Notes under the pieces: model-generated
The model's database searches: none
What the model saw: the letters and a program-made list of their open reading frames with translations, nothing else
Told to the model about the DNA's origin: nothing
NCBI RefSeq assembly: GCF_000961095.1
Contig: NZ_CP011058.1
Location: 3,747,501 to 3,811,500, forward strand
Direction: 5' to 3'
DNA from: Paenibacillus beijingensis
GTDB lineage: Bacteria; Bacillota; Bacilli; Paenibacillales; Paenibacillaceae
DNA length: 64,000 nucleotides
Shown here: positions 45,072-54,483 of the stretch, one piece after another
How positions within the stretch are numbered: position 1 is the first letter of the stretch
Layout: each line of letters starts with the position of its first letter
Made by a program: the position numbers and the translations under genes

Positions 45072-45416
45072 ATGGAAAAAGTGGATAAGCTGAAAGCGGC
45101 TTTAGAAGATTTGGAATATGACGAAATCGAAATTGAGTATTACAGCGGCGAAAAAGTATCTTATGTATCCGAAGATTATGAAGACGAAGAGTCGCTCTAT
45201 GATTGGCTGGAAACGATCGACTGGGATGAAGTCGATGATGTCGAAATTGAACTGGAGGATGGCTCAAAATCTGCGCTGAATCTGTCTGAAGATGAGGATG
45301 AAGACGAAGACGAGTATGTAGATGAAGAGGAGTCCTCGGTAGACGAAGAAGACGAAGAATATGAAGAAGAAGACGAAGAAGACGAAGAAGACGAAGAAGA
45401 CGAAGACGAGAACTGA
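45072..45416 (+). CDS. Extremely acidic small protein
   Basis: Protein of 114 residues. The first half (EKVDKLKAALEDLEYDEIEIEYYSG) may fold; the rest is almost only Asp and Glu, from a GAAGAC-type codon repeat. It lies directly downstream of the cotS/cotSA terminator. Predicted isoelectric point is very low. No family recognised. The position next to a coat protein with a Lys/Arg tail suggests, but does not prove, an electrostatic partner. The opposite-strand poly-Ser frame is a shadow. Confidence 0.7.
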   Translation: MEKVDKLKAALEDLEYDEIEIEYYSGEKVSYVSEDYEDEESLYDWLETIDWDEVDDVEIELEDGSKSALNLSEDEDEDEDEYVDEEESSVDEEDEEYEEEDEEDEEDEEDEDEN

Positions 45417-45566
45417 GAAATAGATTTAGAAGATGATAAGAGCCATATAAACAGGATCATGAACTCGGACAAGGCCGCGCTCTGCTTATAGGAGCGGCGG
45501 CCTATGCCCGTCGTAGCCAGGCGGAGCCTCCTCTTGAGCAGCGCTTCCGGCGATCACCGTTTGCCC

Positions 45567-45611
45567 AAAAAAAAGACCGAAGCACCGTGATTGACGGCGG
45601 ACTCTTCGGAC
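45567..45611 (-). terminator. Terminator of the HD-GYP gene
   Basis: Minus-strand stem GTCCGAAG...CTTCGGTC with inner GCCGT/ACGGT, followed by eight T. Confidence 0.8.
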
Positions 45612-45622
45612 TTGCGCTTATT

Positions 45623-46684
45623 TCACATATAAACTTGGGTAATATCGAGCTCCGGTTCCAACGTCAAATCAACGAAACGTTCGTCCAGCTTGACAAGCGG
45701 ACGGAAAAATTCGGTCGGGTGCGTCATCACGATAAGGCCGGTATCGCCGGAGGACATCTCCACCCGTTTGCCGATAAAGTTCGGAATCATATGTTTAATA
45801 AAGGTTTGAACGGTGTGCGGGTCCAGCTGAGTGGCGCTCATCCGGTACAGTTCCTTCAGCACAAACAGCAGATCGCGTTTCTTCTGATAAACGCGGGTGG
45901 AAATCATCGCGCTGTAGACGTCTGCGACGGCGACGATGCGGGACACGGGTTCGATTTCATCCCCTACGAGCCCGTGCGGATAACCGGAACCGTCCATTCG
46001 TTCATGGTGCTGGAGGGCAGCGACGGATAATAAAGGATCTTCGAACGAGGCCAAAATAATTTCTTCGCCGTACAGAGGATGGCGTTTAATTTCGGCAAAT
46101 TCTTCCTTGGACAGCTTATCGGGCTTGTTAAGCACTTCCTTCGATACGCGGCATTTGCCGATGTCATGCAGAAAGCCGGCTTTGCCGATTCGGACCGACT
46201 CCCTATCGGGGTAGCCGAGCCAAGAGGAGAGGTAGTATGCGAGCATGCCGACCTGTACGGAATGCTGATACGTGTAGTCGTCCTCGCTGTTCAGCAGCAG
46301 CAGCATCGAAACGACGTCTCTTTCACTTTGAAAGCTGCCTACGAAAGGCTGGAACATCGCGTTGACGTCGAATTCTTCGATGCGGCCTTCCTCAACCGCT
46401 TGCCGGAACAAAGATTCGCAACCGTTTACGACGGATTTATACAGGGGCTGCACCGATGAGATCCACTTTGGGCTTATGCTCGATTCAATCGTACGGATGG
46501 TTGAGGCGGGAGCCGAATCCTGACGCTCCTCAATGTCCACATAATCGATCCTATGCTGGGTTAGCTTCGTGATATCATACGTTCTGAGAACCGTACCTTT
46601 AGCCATCACATGCAAGCTAAAGTCGTTGAAGGCGTCGCTTGCCAAGCGGTCGCCTTCTTTCAGTTCCGTAACATGCACCCTCAT
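45623..46684 (-). CDS. HD-GYP domain protein, probable cyclic-di-GMP phosphodiesterase
   Basis: Cytoplasmic protein of 353 residues. A small N-terminal domain (1-50) is followed by a helical linker; the HD pair is H173-D174 in HDIGK, and GYP is 234-236 in HHERMDGSGYP. All canonical catalytic motifs are present, so cyclic-di-GMP hydrolysis is expected. It is one of two HD-GYP genes within 5 kb. No receiver or membrane domain, so its input is unclear. Confidence 0.9.
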   Translation of the reverse strand: MRVHVTELKEGDRLASDAFNDFSLHVMAKGTVLRTYDITKLTQHRIDYVDIEERQDSAPASTIRTIESSISPKWISSVQPLYKSVVNGCESLFRQAVEEGRIEEFDVNAMFQPFVGSFQSERDVVSMLLLLNSEDDYTYQHSVQVGMLAYYLSSWLGYPDRESVRIGKAGFLHDIGKCRVSKEVLNKPDKLSKEEFAEIKRHPLYGEEIILASFEDPLLSVAALQHHERMDGSGYPHGLVGDEIEPVSRIVAVADVYSAMISTRVYQKKRDLLFVLKELYRMSATQLDPHTVQTFIKHMIPNFIGKRVEMSSGDTGLIVMTHPTEFFRPLVKLDERFVDLTLEPELDITQVYM

Positions 46685-46785
46685 GCCTGCACCTCGAAAT
46701 GGAAATTGTAAGAAATTTCAGCTTTTTGTAGTTCTATCGTAACAAGTTATATCTACATTAGCAATAATAGGAATAAAAAATAAGG

Positions 46786-47829
46786 CTAATAGCCCATTAA
46801 TTCCGCGTAAACGGCTTTGGCTTTTATCGGGTCTTCCGTGCCCTGCACAAGCGCTCTCCCATCTTTGAATAAAAGAAAGGACAAGCCGCCGGTGAGCTCC
46901 AGCCGCAGCAGAAACGGATTTACGGTGACCGGTCCGATCTTCTGAAACGCTTCCGCAACCTGATCGAGCTCAAGCTTGACCGGACGAGCTGGCGTTATCT
47001 GCACCGAAGAGCGGCCGCACAGCGCGCTGCTTACGGGCTCTTCGGATCCGTCCAGAAACGGAAACCTTCGCTCACCGCAGCAGGGGCAATCCGCGCGGCG
47101 CGACCGGCCGACAGCAACCGGGAACCAGCTGTGCCGCCAAACATCAAGCTGAACGATCGTACCGTGAAGGGCGTCACGGTTGCCCGACAGCCACTTGATC
47201 GCTTCCGTCGCCTGCAGGGAGCCGATCATATCGATAATGGTCGGCAGCACGCCCGCCGTTTCGCAGGTGTCCGTCGTACCGACTGCGGGCGGCTCCGGGT
47301 AGAGGCAGCGGTAGCATGGGGTTTGGCCGGGGACAATCGTCATCGTGACGCCTGAAGCGCCGACGGCTCCGCCATAAATCCATGGAATGCCGGACGATAC
47401 GCTGTAATCGTTGAGCAAATAGCGGATCGTATAATTATCGGTTCCATCCATGATCAGGTCCGCTCCGGCAAGAAGGTCCGAGACATTGCCGGATGTGACG
47501 TCGGCGACAACCGGTTCAATCTCCACGCTGCCGTTGACCGACCGCAAATAGCGGGCGGCCGCTTCCGCTTTAGGCAGCATGCCGCGCACATCGTCTTCCC
47601 GGTAAAGCATCTGCCGCTGCAGGTTGCTCCATTCCACAATGTCCCGGTCGATCAGACGGACACGCCCGACGCCGCAGCGGACCAGATGCTGGGCGATTAC
47701 GGAGCCGAGCGCGCCCATGCCGACGACGACGGCATACGATTGTCCAAGCTTTGTCTGGCCGCTCTCTCCGAGCGGCGAGAAACGGATTTGACGGGCGTAG
47801 CGAAGCGAAGAGGAAGGCATATCGGTCAT
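46786..47829 (-). CDS. MoeB/ThiF family adenylyltransferase
   Basis: E1-like enzyme of 347 residues that adenylates the C-terminus of a ubiquitin-like sulfur carrier. GMGALG at 37-42 for ATP, zinc cysteines C172/C175 and C248/C251, and a catalytic-type C189 in TDTCETAG. An extra 80-residue C-terminal part follows. Its start overlaps the moaD-moaE fusion stop (ATGA), so the expected partner is that MoaD domain (molybdopterin synthesis); thiamin use is less likely. Confidence 0.9.
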   Translation of the reverse strand: MTDMPSSSLRYARQIRFSPLGESGQTKLGQSYAVVVGMGALGSVIAQHLVRCGVGRVRLIDRDIVEWSNLQRQMLYREDDVRGMLPKAEAAARYLRSVNGSVEIEPVVADVTSGNVSDLLAGADLIMDGTDNYTIRYLLNDYSVSSGIPWIYGGAVGASGVTMTIVPGQTPCYRCLYPEPPAVGTTDTCETAGVLPTIIDMIGSLQATEAIKWLSGNRDALHGTIVQLDVWRHSWFPVAVGRSRRADCPCCGERRFPFLDGSEEPVSSALCGRSSVQITPARPVKLELDQVAEAFQKIGPVTVNPFLLRLELTGGLSFLLFKDGRALVQGTEDPIKAKAVYAELMGY

Positions 47830-48596
47830 GACGATACGGAGCCTCCTTCATCCGTCGGCGGAGCTACGGGGTTCCAAGGGCCTTGCTGATGCCCGACCCA
47901 TTCCGTACCGTCCTCCCAAATTTCCTTTTTCCAGATCGGGACGATTTGTTTCAGCCTTTCGATTGCGTAACGGCTCGCCTCGTAGCAAGTGCCGCGGTGC
48001 GGGGCGGAGACGGCGATAATGACGCTTGCTTCGGCGATTTCCACCACGCCGGTACGGTGGGAGATGGCGCACAGCGCGCCGGGCCAGCGCTCAGCGATTT
48101 CATCGCCGATTTGGCGGAGCGTACGGATGGCCATCGGCTCATACGCTTCGTATTCGAGCTTCAGCGTTCTTTTTCCCTTCGTCCACTCCCGGGTCGTACC
48201 GACAAAAACGAGCGATGCCCCATTTTCGGGGACGATGACAAGCTGCGAAATCGCATCTGCGGACAGCGGCTCCCGCGTAAGCGTGAAACGGCGGGAGGCG
48301 TCATCTTCCGCGCTGCGCTCTTGCTCTTCGCCTTGTTCCTCCCCTCCGGAAACGGGCGGAAGCAGCGCCAGCTCGTCCCCGCTGCGCACCGTGTCGCCGT
48401 CGGCGGCGTATGCCTGATTGCAGGCGACAAAGGCGGCGGCCAAAATGGCGGCATGAGCGGGAAAGCGCTGTGCCACGGCCGCTTTCAACTCAGCGGCGGT
48501 CATTTCGCCCGCAGGCAGTTCCAGCTTCAGGGAAGAGGAGCCGAAACGTTCCGGCAGACCGGCAAAGAGGGATAATGTCCAAGTATGTGTTATCAT
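47826..48596 (-). CDS. MoaD-MoaE fusion (molybdopterin synthase)
   Basis: A single chain carrying both subunits of molybdopterin synthase, 256 residues. MoaD-like ubiquitin fold at 1-85, ending LLPPVSGG (Gly84-Gly85), then an acidic Glu/Gln linker (86-100), then MoaE (about 101-256) with HRTGVVEIAEASVIIAVSAPHR and the catalytic-lysine region VPIWKKE. The diglycine of MoaD must be a free C-terminus to be thiocarboxylated, so processing after Gly85 is expected. Operon with MoeB/ThiF. No molybdoenzyme is in the window. Confidence 0.9.
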   Translation of the reverse strand: MITHTWTLSLFAGLPERFGSSSLKLELPAGEMTAAELKAAVAQRFPAHAAILAAAFVACNQAYAADGDTVRSGDELALLPPVSGGEEQGEEQERSAEDDASRRFTLTREPLSADAISQLVIVPENGASLVFVGTTREWTKGKRTLKLEYEAYEPMAIRTLRQIGDEIAERWPGALCAISHRTGVVEIAEASVIIAVSAPHRGTCYEASRYAIERLKQIVPIWKKEIWEDGTEWVGHQQGPWNPVAPPTDEGGSVSS

Positions 48597-48839
48597 GTCG
48601 GTTTACCTCACATCGAATAGTATTGAATCGCTTCATGTACATTGTTTTCAGCATACCATAAAGAAGTGAAAAATGTTATGCTATGGAGAATCGCAAACGG
48701 CAAGAATCGTCTGAATGATCCGATGAACAACGGTCTCTTTCATAAAAATAACCAATTTTAGCGGCAGATGGACGCCCGATTTAGAGGGATCGTTTCGGCA
48801 GGGCGCACGATTATTGGGCGGCCGGTTAGGGAGGTTTAC

Positions 48840-50291
48840 ATGACGCACAACGAACAATGGCAGCCGGAAGCGGTTCTGCTGCACAGCAACGATCTGCACA
48901 GCCGTCTGGAGGAAGCGGCCAGAATGGCAACCTATATCGATGACCAGCGGCGCATCCACGGATCGGGCCGCGTGCTGGCGGTCGATTGCGGCGATCATAT
49001 GGATCGGATGCGCGTGGAGACGGAAGGCAGCGGCGGACTTGTTAATGTGGAACTTTTGAACGCAGCAGGCTATGAAGCCGCCACCCTTGGCAACAATGAA
49101 GGTCTGACCTTTACGGCGGAGGCGCTTACCGACGCTTACCGCGGGCATGCCCGGTTTGCGGTGCTTGCGGCCAACATGACGGAGCGGGACTCCGGGCTGC
49201 TGCCGGACTGGATATTGCCGCAAACGGTTATTGCCAAAGGCGGGCTTAAAATCGGTCTGATCGGCGTAACGGCTCGTTTTAACGATTTTTATAAGCTGCT
49301 CGGCTGGAATGTTCTCGATCCTATGCCTGTCGTGGAGCGGGAAGTCGCTCAGCTGCGGGCGAAAGCCGACGTCGTGGTCGTGCTCTCGCATCTTGGCCTG
49401 CCGACGGACCGCAGGATGGCGGAGGAAATTGCCGGCATCGACCTCATCCTTGGAGGCCATACCCATCACTTGCTGGAGGAGCCGCTTCTAATCGGCGGCA
49501 CGACCGTTTGCGCCGCCGGCAAGCACGGCGAGCGTCTGGGACGGGTGGAAATAGGCCGCGACCCGGTTTCCGGCCGTCCGCTGCTGCGCGCATCCTGCGT
49601 ATCGGTCGCCGATTGCGCGCCTCATCCGGAAGCCGCCGCCATTATCGGCGGCTATCTGGAGGCGGGCGTGCGCGCCTTGAGCCGGACGGTGGTCCGGCTG
49701 GAGCGGGAGCTGCCCGCCGATGCCGAGCGGGAATCGCCGCTCGCCAGCCTGCTTGCCGCCGGCCTCAAACGGTGGACAGGCGCGCAGATCGGCATCGTCA
49801 ACGCGGGACAACTGCTCGGCGGCCTCTTCCCGGGCGGCGTGACGGAGGGGCTGCTGCACGCCCTCTGTCCGTCGCCGATTAATCCGTGCCGATTAACGCT
49901 GCGCGGCCGCGACATCCGGCTTGCGCTGGAGCAGTCGCTGCTGCCGGAATATACGGGCATGGAAATACGCGGCTTCGGGTTTCGCGGTCTGGTGCTGGGC
50001 ACGCTTGCGGTGGACGGTCTCGATATTCACTGGGACGAGGGGCAGCCCGAGGAATCGAAAATTGTATCGATCCAGGTGGCGGCTGATGGGCAGCCGCTGC
50101 AGGATGAAGAAGAGTACGAGGTCGGAACGATCGATATGTTTACGTTCGGCATCGGGTATTTGTCGCTACAGCAGGGCAAGAATGTCCGTTACTACTTGCC
50201 CGAATTTTTGCGCGATGTGCTGGCGGCGGAGCTTCAGAACAGCGAGGCGGTAGCGGAGAGCTTCCGCCCCCGCTGGCACCGCGCCCGCTGA
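48840..50291 (+). CDS. YunD-like metallophosphatase / 5'-nucleotidase
   Basis: Cytoplasmic metallophosphoesterase of 483 residues with no signal peptide. Metal motifs: HSNDLHS, VDCGDHMD, TLGNNE, VVVLSHLG and GGHTHH; the C-terminal 5'-nucleotidase domain covers about 270-470. Resembles Bacillus YunD (putative nucleotidase); substrate unknown. ATG 48840 has AGGGAGG; the frame is open to 48768 but without a site. It is divergent from the moaDE operon. Confidence 0.85.
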   Translation: MTHNEQWQPEAVLLHSNDLHSRLEEAARMATYIDDQRRIHGSGRVLAVDCGDHMDRMRVETEGSGGLVNVELLNAAGYEAATLGNNEGLTFTAEALTDAYRGHARFAVLAANMTERDSGLLPDWILPQTVIAKGGLKIGLIGVTARFNDFYKLLGWNVLDPMPVVEREVAQLRAKADVVVVLSHLGLPTDRRMAEEIAGIDLILGGHTHHLLEEPLLIGGTTVCAAGKHGERLGRVEIGRDPVSGRPLLRASCVSVADCAPHPEAAAIIGGYLEAGVRALSRTVVRLERELPADAERESPLASLLAAGLKRWTGAQIGIVNAGQLLGGLFPGGVTEGLLHALCPSPINPCRLTLRGRDIRLALEQSLLPEYTGMEIRGFGFRGLVLGTLAVDGLDIHWDEGQPEESKIVSIQVAADGQPLQDEEEYEVGTIDMFTFGIGYLSLQQGKNVRYYLPEFLRDVLAAELQNSEAVAESFRPRWHRAR

Positions 50292-50427
50292 TGCGAAAGG
50301 GCAGGCGAACCGCTGTCGGTATCATCCATATTTTTCCGTCGAAACGGCTGCCGCTCTCTAACAAAACAACCTGCTTTTGCCGATAATCTTTATAAACTTC
50401 AAAAACGGGGCAGGGATCGATTAAGAA

Positions 50428-51546
50428 ATGATTTTGATGCCCATTAGCATGTGCAGGCCCGGCATGAGGCTTGCCAAAAAAATTTTTTCCGAAGACGGGC
50501 TCGTTTTGTTGGGAGAGCATGTCGAGATTACGAAGCGGATGATCGTCCGGCTGGCGGAATGCGGCATCCAGTTCGTCTATATTCAAGATTCCCGGACGGC
50601 CGATATTACTTTGCCTGAGCTGATCAGCGACGAAACGGTGCGTGTCGCGCTGGGAGAGATCCGTTCCCATTTCCGCACGATGATGGATCAGCCGCCGCGT
50701 AAGAAGGGCGTGATGTATCCCTATGTCGGCAAACAGTTCAGGGATGTGTTAAACCGGGTGATCGACGATCTGGTTGCGGTCAAAGAAACCGTCATTATGA
50801 TGATGAATATCGGATCGGTGGACCATTATTTGTATCAGCATTCCCTTAATGTGTGCGTCTACACGACACTGCTCGGAATCGCCTCCGGTTATTCCAGGGA
50901 TGAACTGATGACGCTTGGACTCGGCGCCCTCCTTCATGATATCGGCAAGACGCAGGTGCCGGCCGGCGTTCTCAAGAAACCGGGCAAACTGACGGACAGC
51001 GAATTTGAAGAAATGAAAAAGCATACGGAATACGGCTTTAAGCTGTTGAAGGACGAGCCGGGCATTCCGCTGATTGCGGCCCACTGCGCCTACCAGCACC
51101 ACGAGCGGCTGAACGGCAGCGGTTATCCCCGCGGCCTGCGCGGCAATGAAATTCATGAATATGCGAAATGGATCGGGCTTGTCGACTCCTATGACGCCAT
51201 GACGACAAGCCGCATCTACCGCCGTCCGATGCTGCCGCATCAGGCGGTAGAATCGCTGTATGCCGGGACGGGCACGCTGTATGAACAAGAGATGGTACGG
51301 CTTTTTCGCGATAAAGTCGCGATTTATCCGCTCGGCATGACCGTCCGCATGAATACGGGAGAGTCCGGCGTCGTGGTCGGCATTACTCCGTTATGTCCTC
51401 ACCGGCCGGTCGTACGGATCCTGGCCGATTCCGACGGCATACCGCTGAAAAGCCCGTATGAAGTTGATTTGTCCACCCAGTTGAACGCGATGATCGTCAG
51501 TACGAATGATGTCCAAACGGCGCCTCCGCTTCTTTCAATTATGTGA
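50428..51546 (+). CDS. HD-GYP domain protein, probable cyclic-di-GMP phosphodiesterase
   Basis: Protein of 372 residues with the same domain order as the gene at 45623: small N-terminal beta-rich domain, helical linker, HD pair H170-D171 in HDIGK, GYP 232-234 in HHERLNGSGYP. All signatures intact. The ribosome site before ATG 50428 is weak (GGGCAGGGA is far away). Role in signalling inferred. Confidence 0.9.
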   Translation: MILMPISMCRPGMRLAKKIFSEDGLVLLGEHVEITKRMIVRLAECGIQFVYIQDSRTADITLPELISDETVRVALGEIRSHFRTMMDQPPRKKGVMYPYVGKQFRDVLNRVIDDLVAVKETVIMMMNIGSVDHYLYQHSLNVCVYTTLLGIASGYSRDELMTLGLGALLHDIGKTQVPAGVLKKPGKLTDSEFEEMKKHTEYGFKLLKDEPGIPLIAAHCAYQHHERLNGSGYPRGLRGNEIHEYAKWIGLVDSYDAMTTSRIYRRPMLPHQAVESLYAGTGTLYEQEMVRLFRDKVAIYPLGMTVRMNTGESGVVVGITPLCPHRPVVRILADSDGIPLKSPYEVDLSTQLNAMIVSTNDVQTAPPLLSIM

Positions 51547-51556
51547 CCGGTCCTTA

Positions 51557-51604
51557 AGCCTGATGCGGCCGGAATGACTGAAGAAGCCGGCAGGCTCTTT
51601 TTTT
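51557..51604 (+). terminator. Intrinsic terminator
   Basis: AGCCTG/CAGGCT outer stem, CCGG inner pairing, T run. Confidence 0.7.
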
Positions 51605-51788
51605 TACCCAGGAAGTTATCATGCAAACTCCTTTGTTGGATTTCATCGCAAGAAATTTTGTTTAACAATAATGAAAGCAGCGGCCGCTTGCCGCTTGTAA
51701 GGAAAAAAAGGATCTGTATTTGATTCCTTGCCCTGTGAACAGTAAAATAAATAGAAAGCAAAATCTTAACAAGTCAGGTGCTGTTTAC

Positions 51789-52919
51789 ATGAATACCGAT
51801 TTAAGCATGGCGGCTTCGCTTGACGCATTGTCGCCGCAATACGATCCATGGGACCCGATCCGGTCGCTGTCCGCATACGGAAGGCATAAGCTGACAAGCG
51901 TCGAAATGAGCGTTACGAATTTATGCAATATGCGCTGCGAGCATTGCGCGGTCGGGGATTCGCTCGTATTCCGCGAACCGGCCAAAATACCGCTTGAGCT
52001 GATGCTGCGCCGTCTCGACGAGGTGGAGCATCTGGAGACGATCAGCATTACCGGCGGCGAGCCGTCTTATTCGGAACAGACCGTCCGCGAATATATTGTG
52101 CCGATTCTCCAGTATGCGCGCAGCCGCGGCATCCGCTCCCAGCTCAATTCCAATGTAACGCTCGATTACGGGCGCTACGCACTTATCGCACCTTATTTGG
52201 ATGTGATGCATATTTCGTTCAATTATACGTCGGCCGATGACTTCCACCAGGTCGGCTTTGCCAAATCCGGACATGATATTCCGCGCGCCGCGGCTGTCCG
52301 CATGTATGAACGGATGATGGAGAATGCGCGCCGGCTGAGCGAGGAAGGCGTGCTCGTATCCGCCGAATCGATGATTAATTTCCGCACCCACCGCAAGATG
52401 AAGGAGATCCACCGGCTAATTGCGGAGATGGGCTGCGTCCGGCACGAGGTCCATCCGATGTATCCGAGCGCCTTTGCCCGCGATTTGCCCGTTATTTCGA
52501 AAGCGGAGATGATGGCGGCCGTTCACGATCTGCTGGATGCCCGCGAGAATTCGATCTGGATGCTGTTCGGAACGCTGCCGTTTTTCCGCTGCAGCGAGGA
52601 TGAAACGGAGCGGGCCCTTATTGCCCGCCTGGCGGCCGAACCGAATGTGACGGTTCGCAACGATCCCGACGGCCGCAACCGGCTTAACGTCAACATGTTC
52701 ACCGGCGAGGTGTTCGTAACCGACTTCTCGGAGGTGCCGGCATTCGGCAACATTCACTCCGAAAGGCTTGACGACGTATTCGGGCGCTGGCTGTCGCATC
52801 CGCTGTTTCGAAGCGTCGACTGTCATTGTGCGGCTGCAGCTTGCTGCGGACCGAATTTGCTCGTGAAGGATATGTACTACCGTGACGTTGATTTTAACAG
52901 CAGACAAGCGATCCTGTAA
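51789..52919 (+). CDS. yfkAB: Radical SAM/CxCxxxxC motif protein YfkAB
   Basis: Radical SAM enzyme of 376 residues. Cluster cysteines C46, C50 and C53 in LCNMRCEHC; ITGGEPSYSEQ is the SAM-binding loop. The C-terminal CHCAAAAC fits the CxCxxxxC motif that names the family, probably binding a second cluster. Reaction unknown. The start at 51789 has a CAGGTG-type site. Confidence 0.9.
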   Translation: MNTDLSMAASLDALSPQYDPWDPIRSLSAYGRHKLTSVEMSVTNLCNMRCEHCAVGDSLVFREPAKIPLELMLRRLDEVEHLETISITGGEPSYSEQTVREYIVPILQYARSRGIRSQLNSNVTLDYGRYALIAPYLDVMHISFNYTSADDFHQVGFAKSGHDIPRAAAVRMYERMMENARRLSEEGVLVSAESMINFRTHRKMKEIHRLIAEMGCVRHEVHPMYPSAFARDLPVISKAEMMAAVHDLLDARENSIWMLFGTLPFFRCSEDETERALIARLAAEPNVTVRNDPDGRNRLNVNMFTGEVFVTDFSEVPAFGNIHSERLDDVFGRWLSHPLFRSVDCHCAAAACCGPNLLVKDMYYRDVDFNSRQAIL

Positions 52920-53021
52920 CCGGCCCCTGCCGGGTGCGGATATTCCGGCGCGGATTGCTGCCGATCCTTCAGAAGCAGCCCTTGTCTGTTAGCCGCTTGT
53001 TGCAAAGGAGAGTCGATCGCA

Positions 53022-54401
53022 GTGACACAGGTTGTTTTTGAACCCGGAAGCATTATATTGAATTTAGTTATCGTCATGGTTTTGGTCTTGCTGAACGGCT
53101 TTTTTGTGGCGGCGGAGTTTGCGCTCGTCAAGGTCAGGCAAACGCGGCTGACGCAGCTTGTAAACGAAGGAAATGTGAAGGCCAAATACGCGCTGAGGGT
53201 GAACAATAAGCTTGACGCGTACTTGTCGGCTACACAGCTCGGGATAACGCTCGCTTCGCTCGGTTTGGGCTGGGTCGGCGAACCGGCGGTGTCCCATCTG
53301 ATCGTGGAGCCTTTGATGTACGCTATCGGCTTCGAAGACGAAACGCTGATCAAGAGCATTTCCTTTGCGATCGGTTTTATCGCCATTACGTTTCTGCACA
53401 TCGTGTTCGGGGAGCTGGCGCCCAAATCGCTGGCGATCCAGAAGTCCGAAGGTGTCTCGTTATGGCTCTCGGGTCCGCTCATGGTGTTTCATAAAATTTT
53501 TCTTCCGGCGATTGTCGTCTTGAACGGGACGGCGAACCGGCTACTGCGGATGGCGGGCATTGAGCCGGCCAGCGAAACGGAAGCGGCGCATACGCAGGAA
53601 GAGCTGCGGATTTTGATGAGCCAAAGCGCGAAGAGCGGTATTATCGATAAGGACGAAATGAAGCTGTTTGACAACATTTTCGAATTTTCCGACCGTCTGG
53701 CGCGCGAAGTGATGCTTCCCCGCACCGATATGGACTGCTTGTACTCCAGCCATTCGTTCGAGGAAAATATGAAGTTAGTTTACGAAACGAAGCATACGCG
53801 CTATCCGGTCGGAATCGAAGATAAGGACCAGATTATCGGGTTTGTACATATTACCGACTTGCTCACGGCTGATCCGGACGAGCCGCACGAGTTGGATCAT
53901 TTTATCCGTCCGATCCTCAATGTGCCGGAATCGATGGAAATCAGCGTCGTTCTGAAGCTGATGCAGCGCAAGCATTCGCAGCTTGCCATCGTCGTCGATG
54001 AATACGGCGGAACGGCGGGAATGCTGACGACGGAGCTGATTCTGGAAGAGATCGTCGGTGAAATCCATGACGAATTTGACACCGAGCTGCCGGATATCGT
54101 CGTGAAAGGCGATGTAACGACGGTCGGCGGCCGCATGCTGATCGACGATGTAAACCATATGTTCGCGCTGGAAATCGAAGACGAGGATGTCGATACGATC
54201 GGCGGCTGGATGTTTTCGCGGCTTGAAGGCAATCCGGCCAAAGGCGATAAAATCGAGCATGAGGACTATATTTTCGAAGTGGCCGAGTGCCAGCGATTGC
54301 GCGTGCTGAGGGTAAATATCTACCGCAATCCCGACAAAGACGCCGCGCAGGAGGGTGAAACCGGAACGGACGAAACGGCGCTTTGGAGAGAAAACGAATA
54401 G
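53022..54401 (+). CDS. CNNM/CorC-type (HlyC/TlyC) hemolysin-family membrane protein
   Basis: Membrane protein of 459 residues: DUF21/CNNM transmembrane domain (three to four helices, about 10-180), two CBS domains (about 210-340; TRYPVGIEDKDQIIGFVHITDLL), and a CorC_HlyC C-terminal domain. Related proteins (MpfA/YhdP, CorB) export Mg2+ or resist metal stress; transport here is inferred. GTG start at 53022 after AAAGGAG. Confidence 0.9.
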   Translation: MTQVVFEPGSIILNLVIVMVLVLLNGFFVAAEFALVKVRQTRLTQLVNEGNVKAKYALRVNNKLDAYLSATQLGITLASLGLGWVGEPAVSHLIVEPLMYAIGFEDETLIKSISFAIGFIAITFLHIVFGELAPKSLAIQKSEGVSLWLSGPLMVFHKIFLPAIVVLNGTANRLLRMAGIEPASETEAAHTQEELRILMSQSAKSGIIDKDEMKLFDNIFEFSDRLAREVMLPRTDMDCLYSSHSFEENMKLVYETKHTRYPVGIEDKDQIIGFVHITDLLTADPDEPHELDHFIRPILNVPESMEISVVLKLMQRKHSQLAIVVDEYGGTAGMLTTELILEEIVGEIHDEFDTELPDIVVKGDVTTVGGRMLIDDVNHMFALEIEDEDVDTIGGWMFSRLEGNPAKGDKIEHEDYIFEVAECQRLRVLRVNIYRNPDKDAAQEGETGTDETALWRENE

Positions 54402-54433
54402 CAGTATGTATCGGTAACCGAATAGAACAAGCA

Positions 54434-54468
54434 GCACTCCGCTTATGATGAAGGCGGGGTGCTTTTTT
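54434..54468 (+). terminator. Intrinsic terminator
   Basis: GCACTCCGC pairs with GCGGGGTGC, then six T. Confidence 0.85.
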
Positions 54469-54483
54469 GTTTATTCATCGCGC

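Noticed and set aside
45197..45472. Poly-serine minus-strand frame
   Set aside because: It is the reverse reading of the Asp/Glu codon repeat of the acidic protein.
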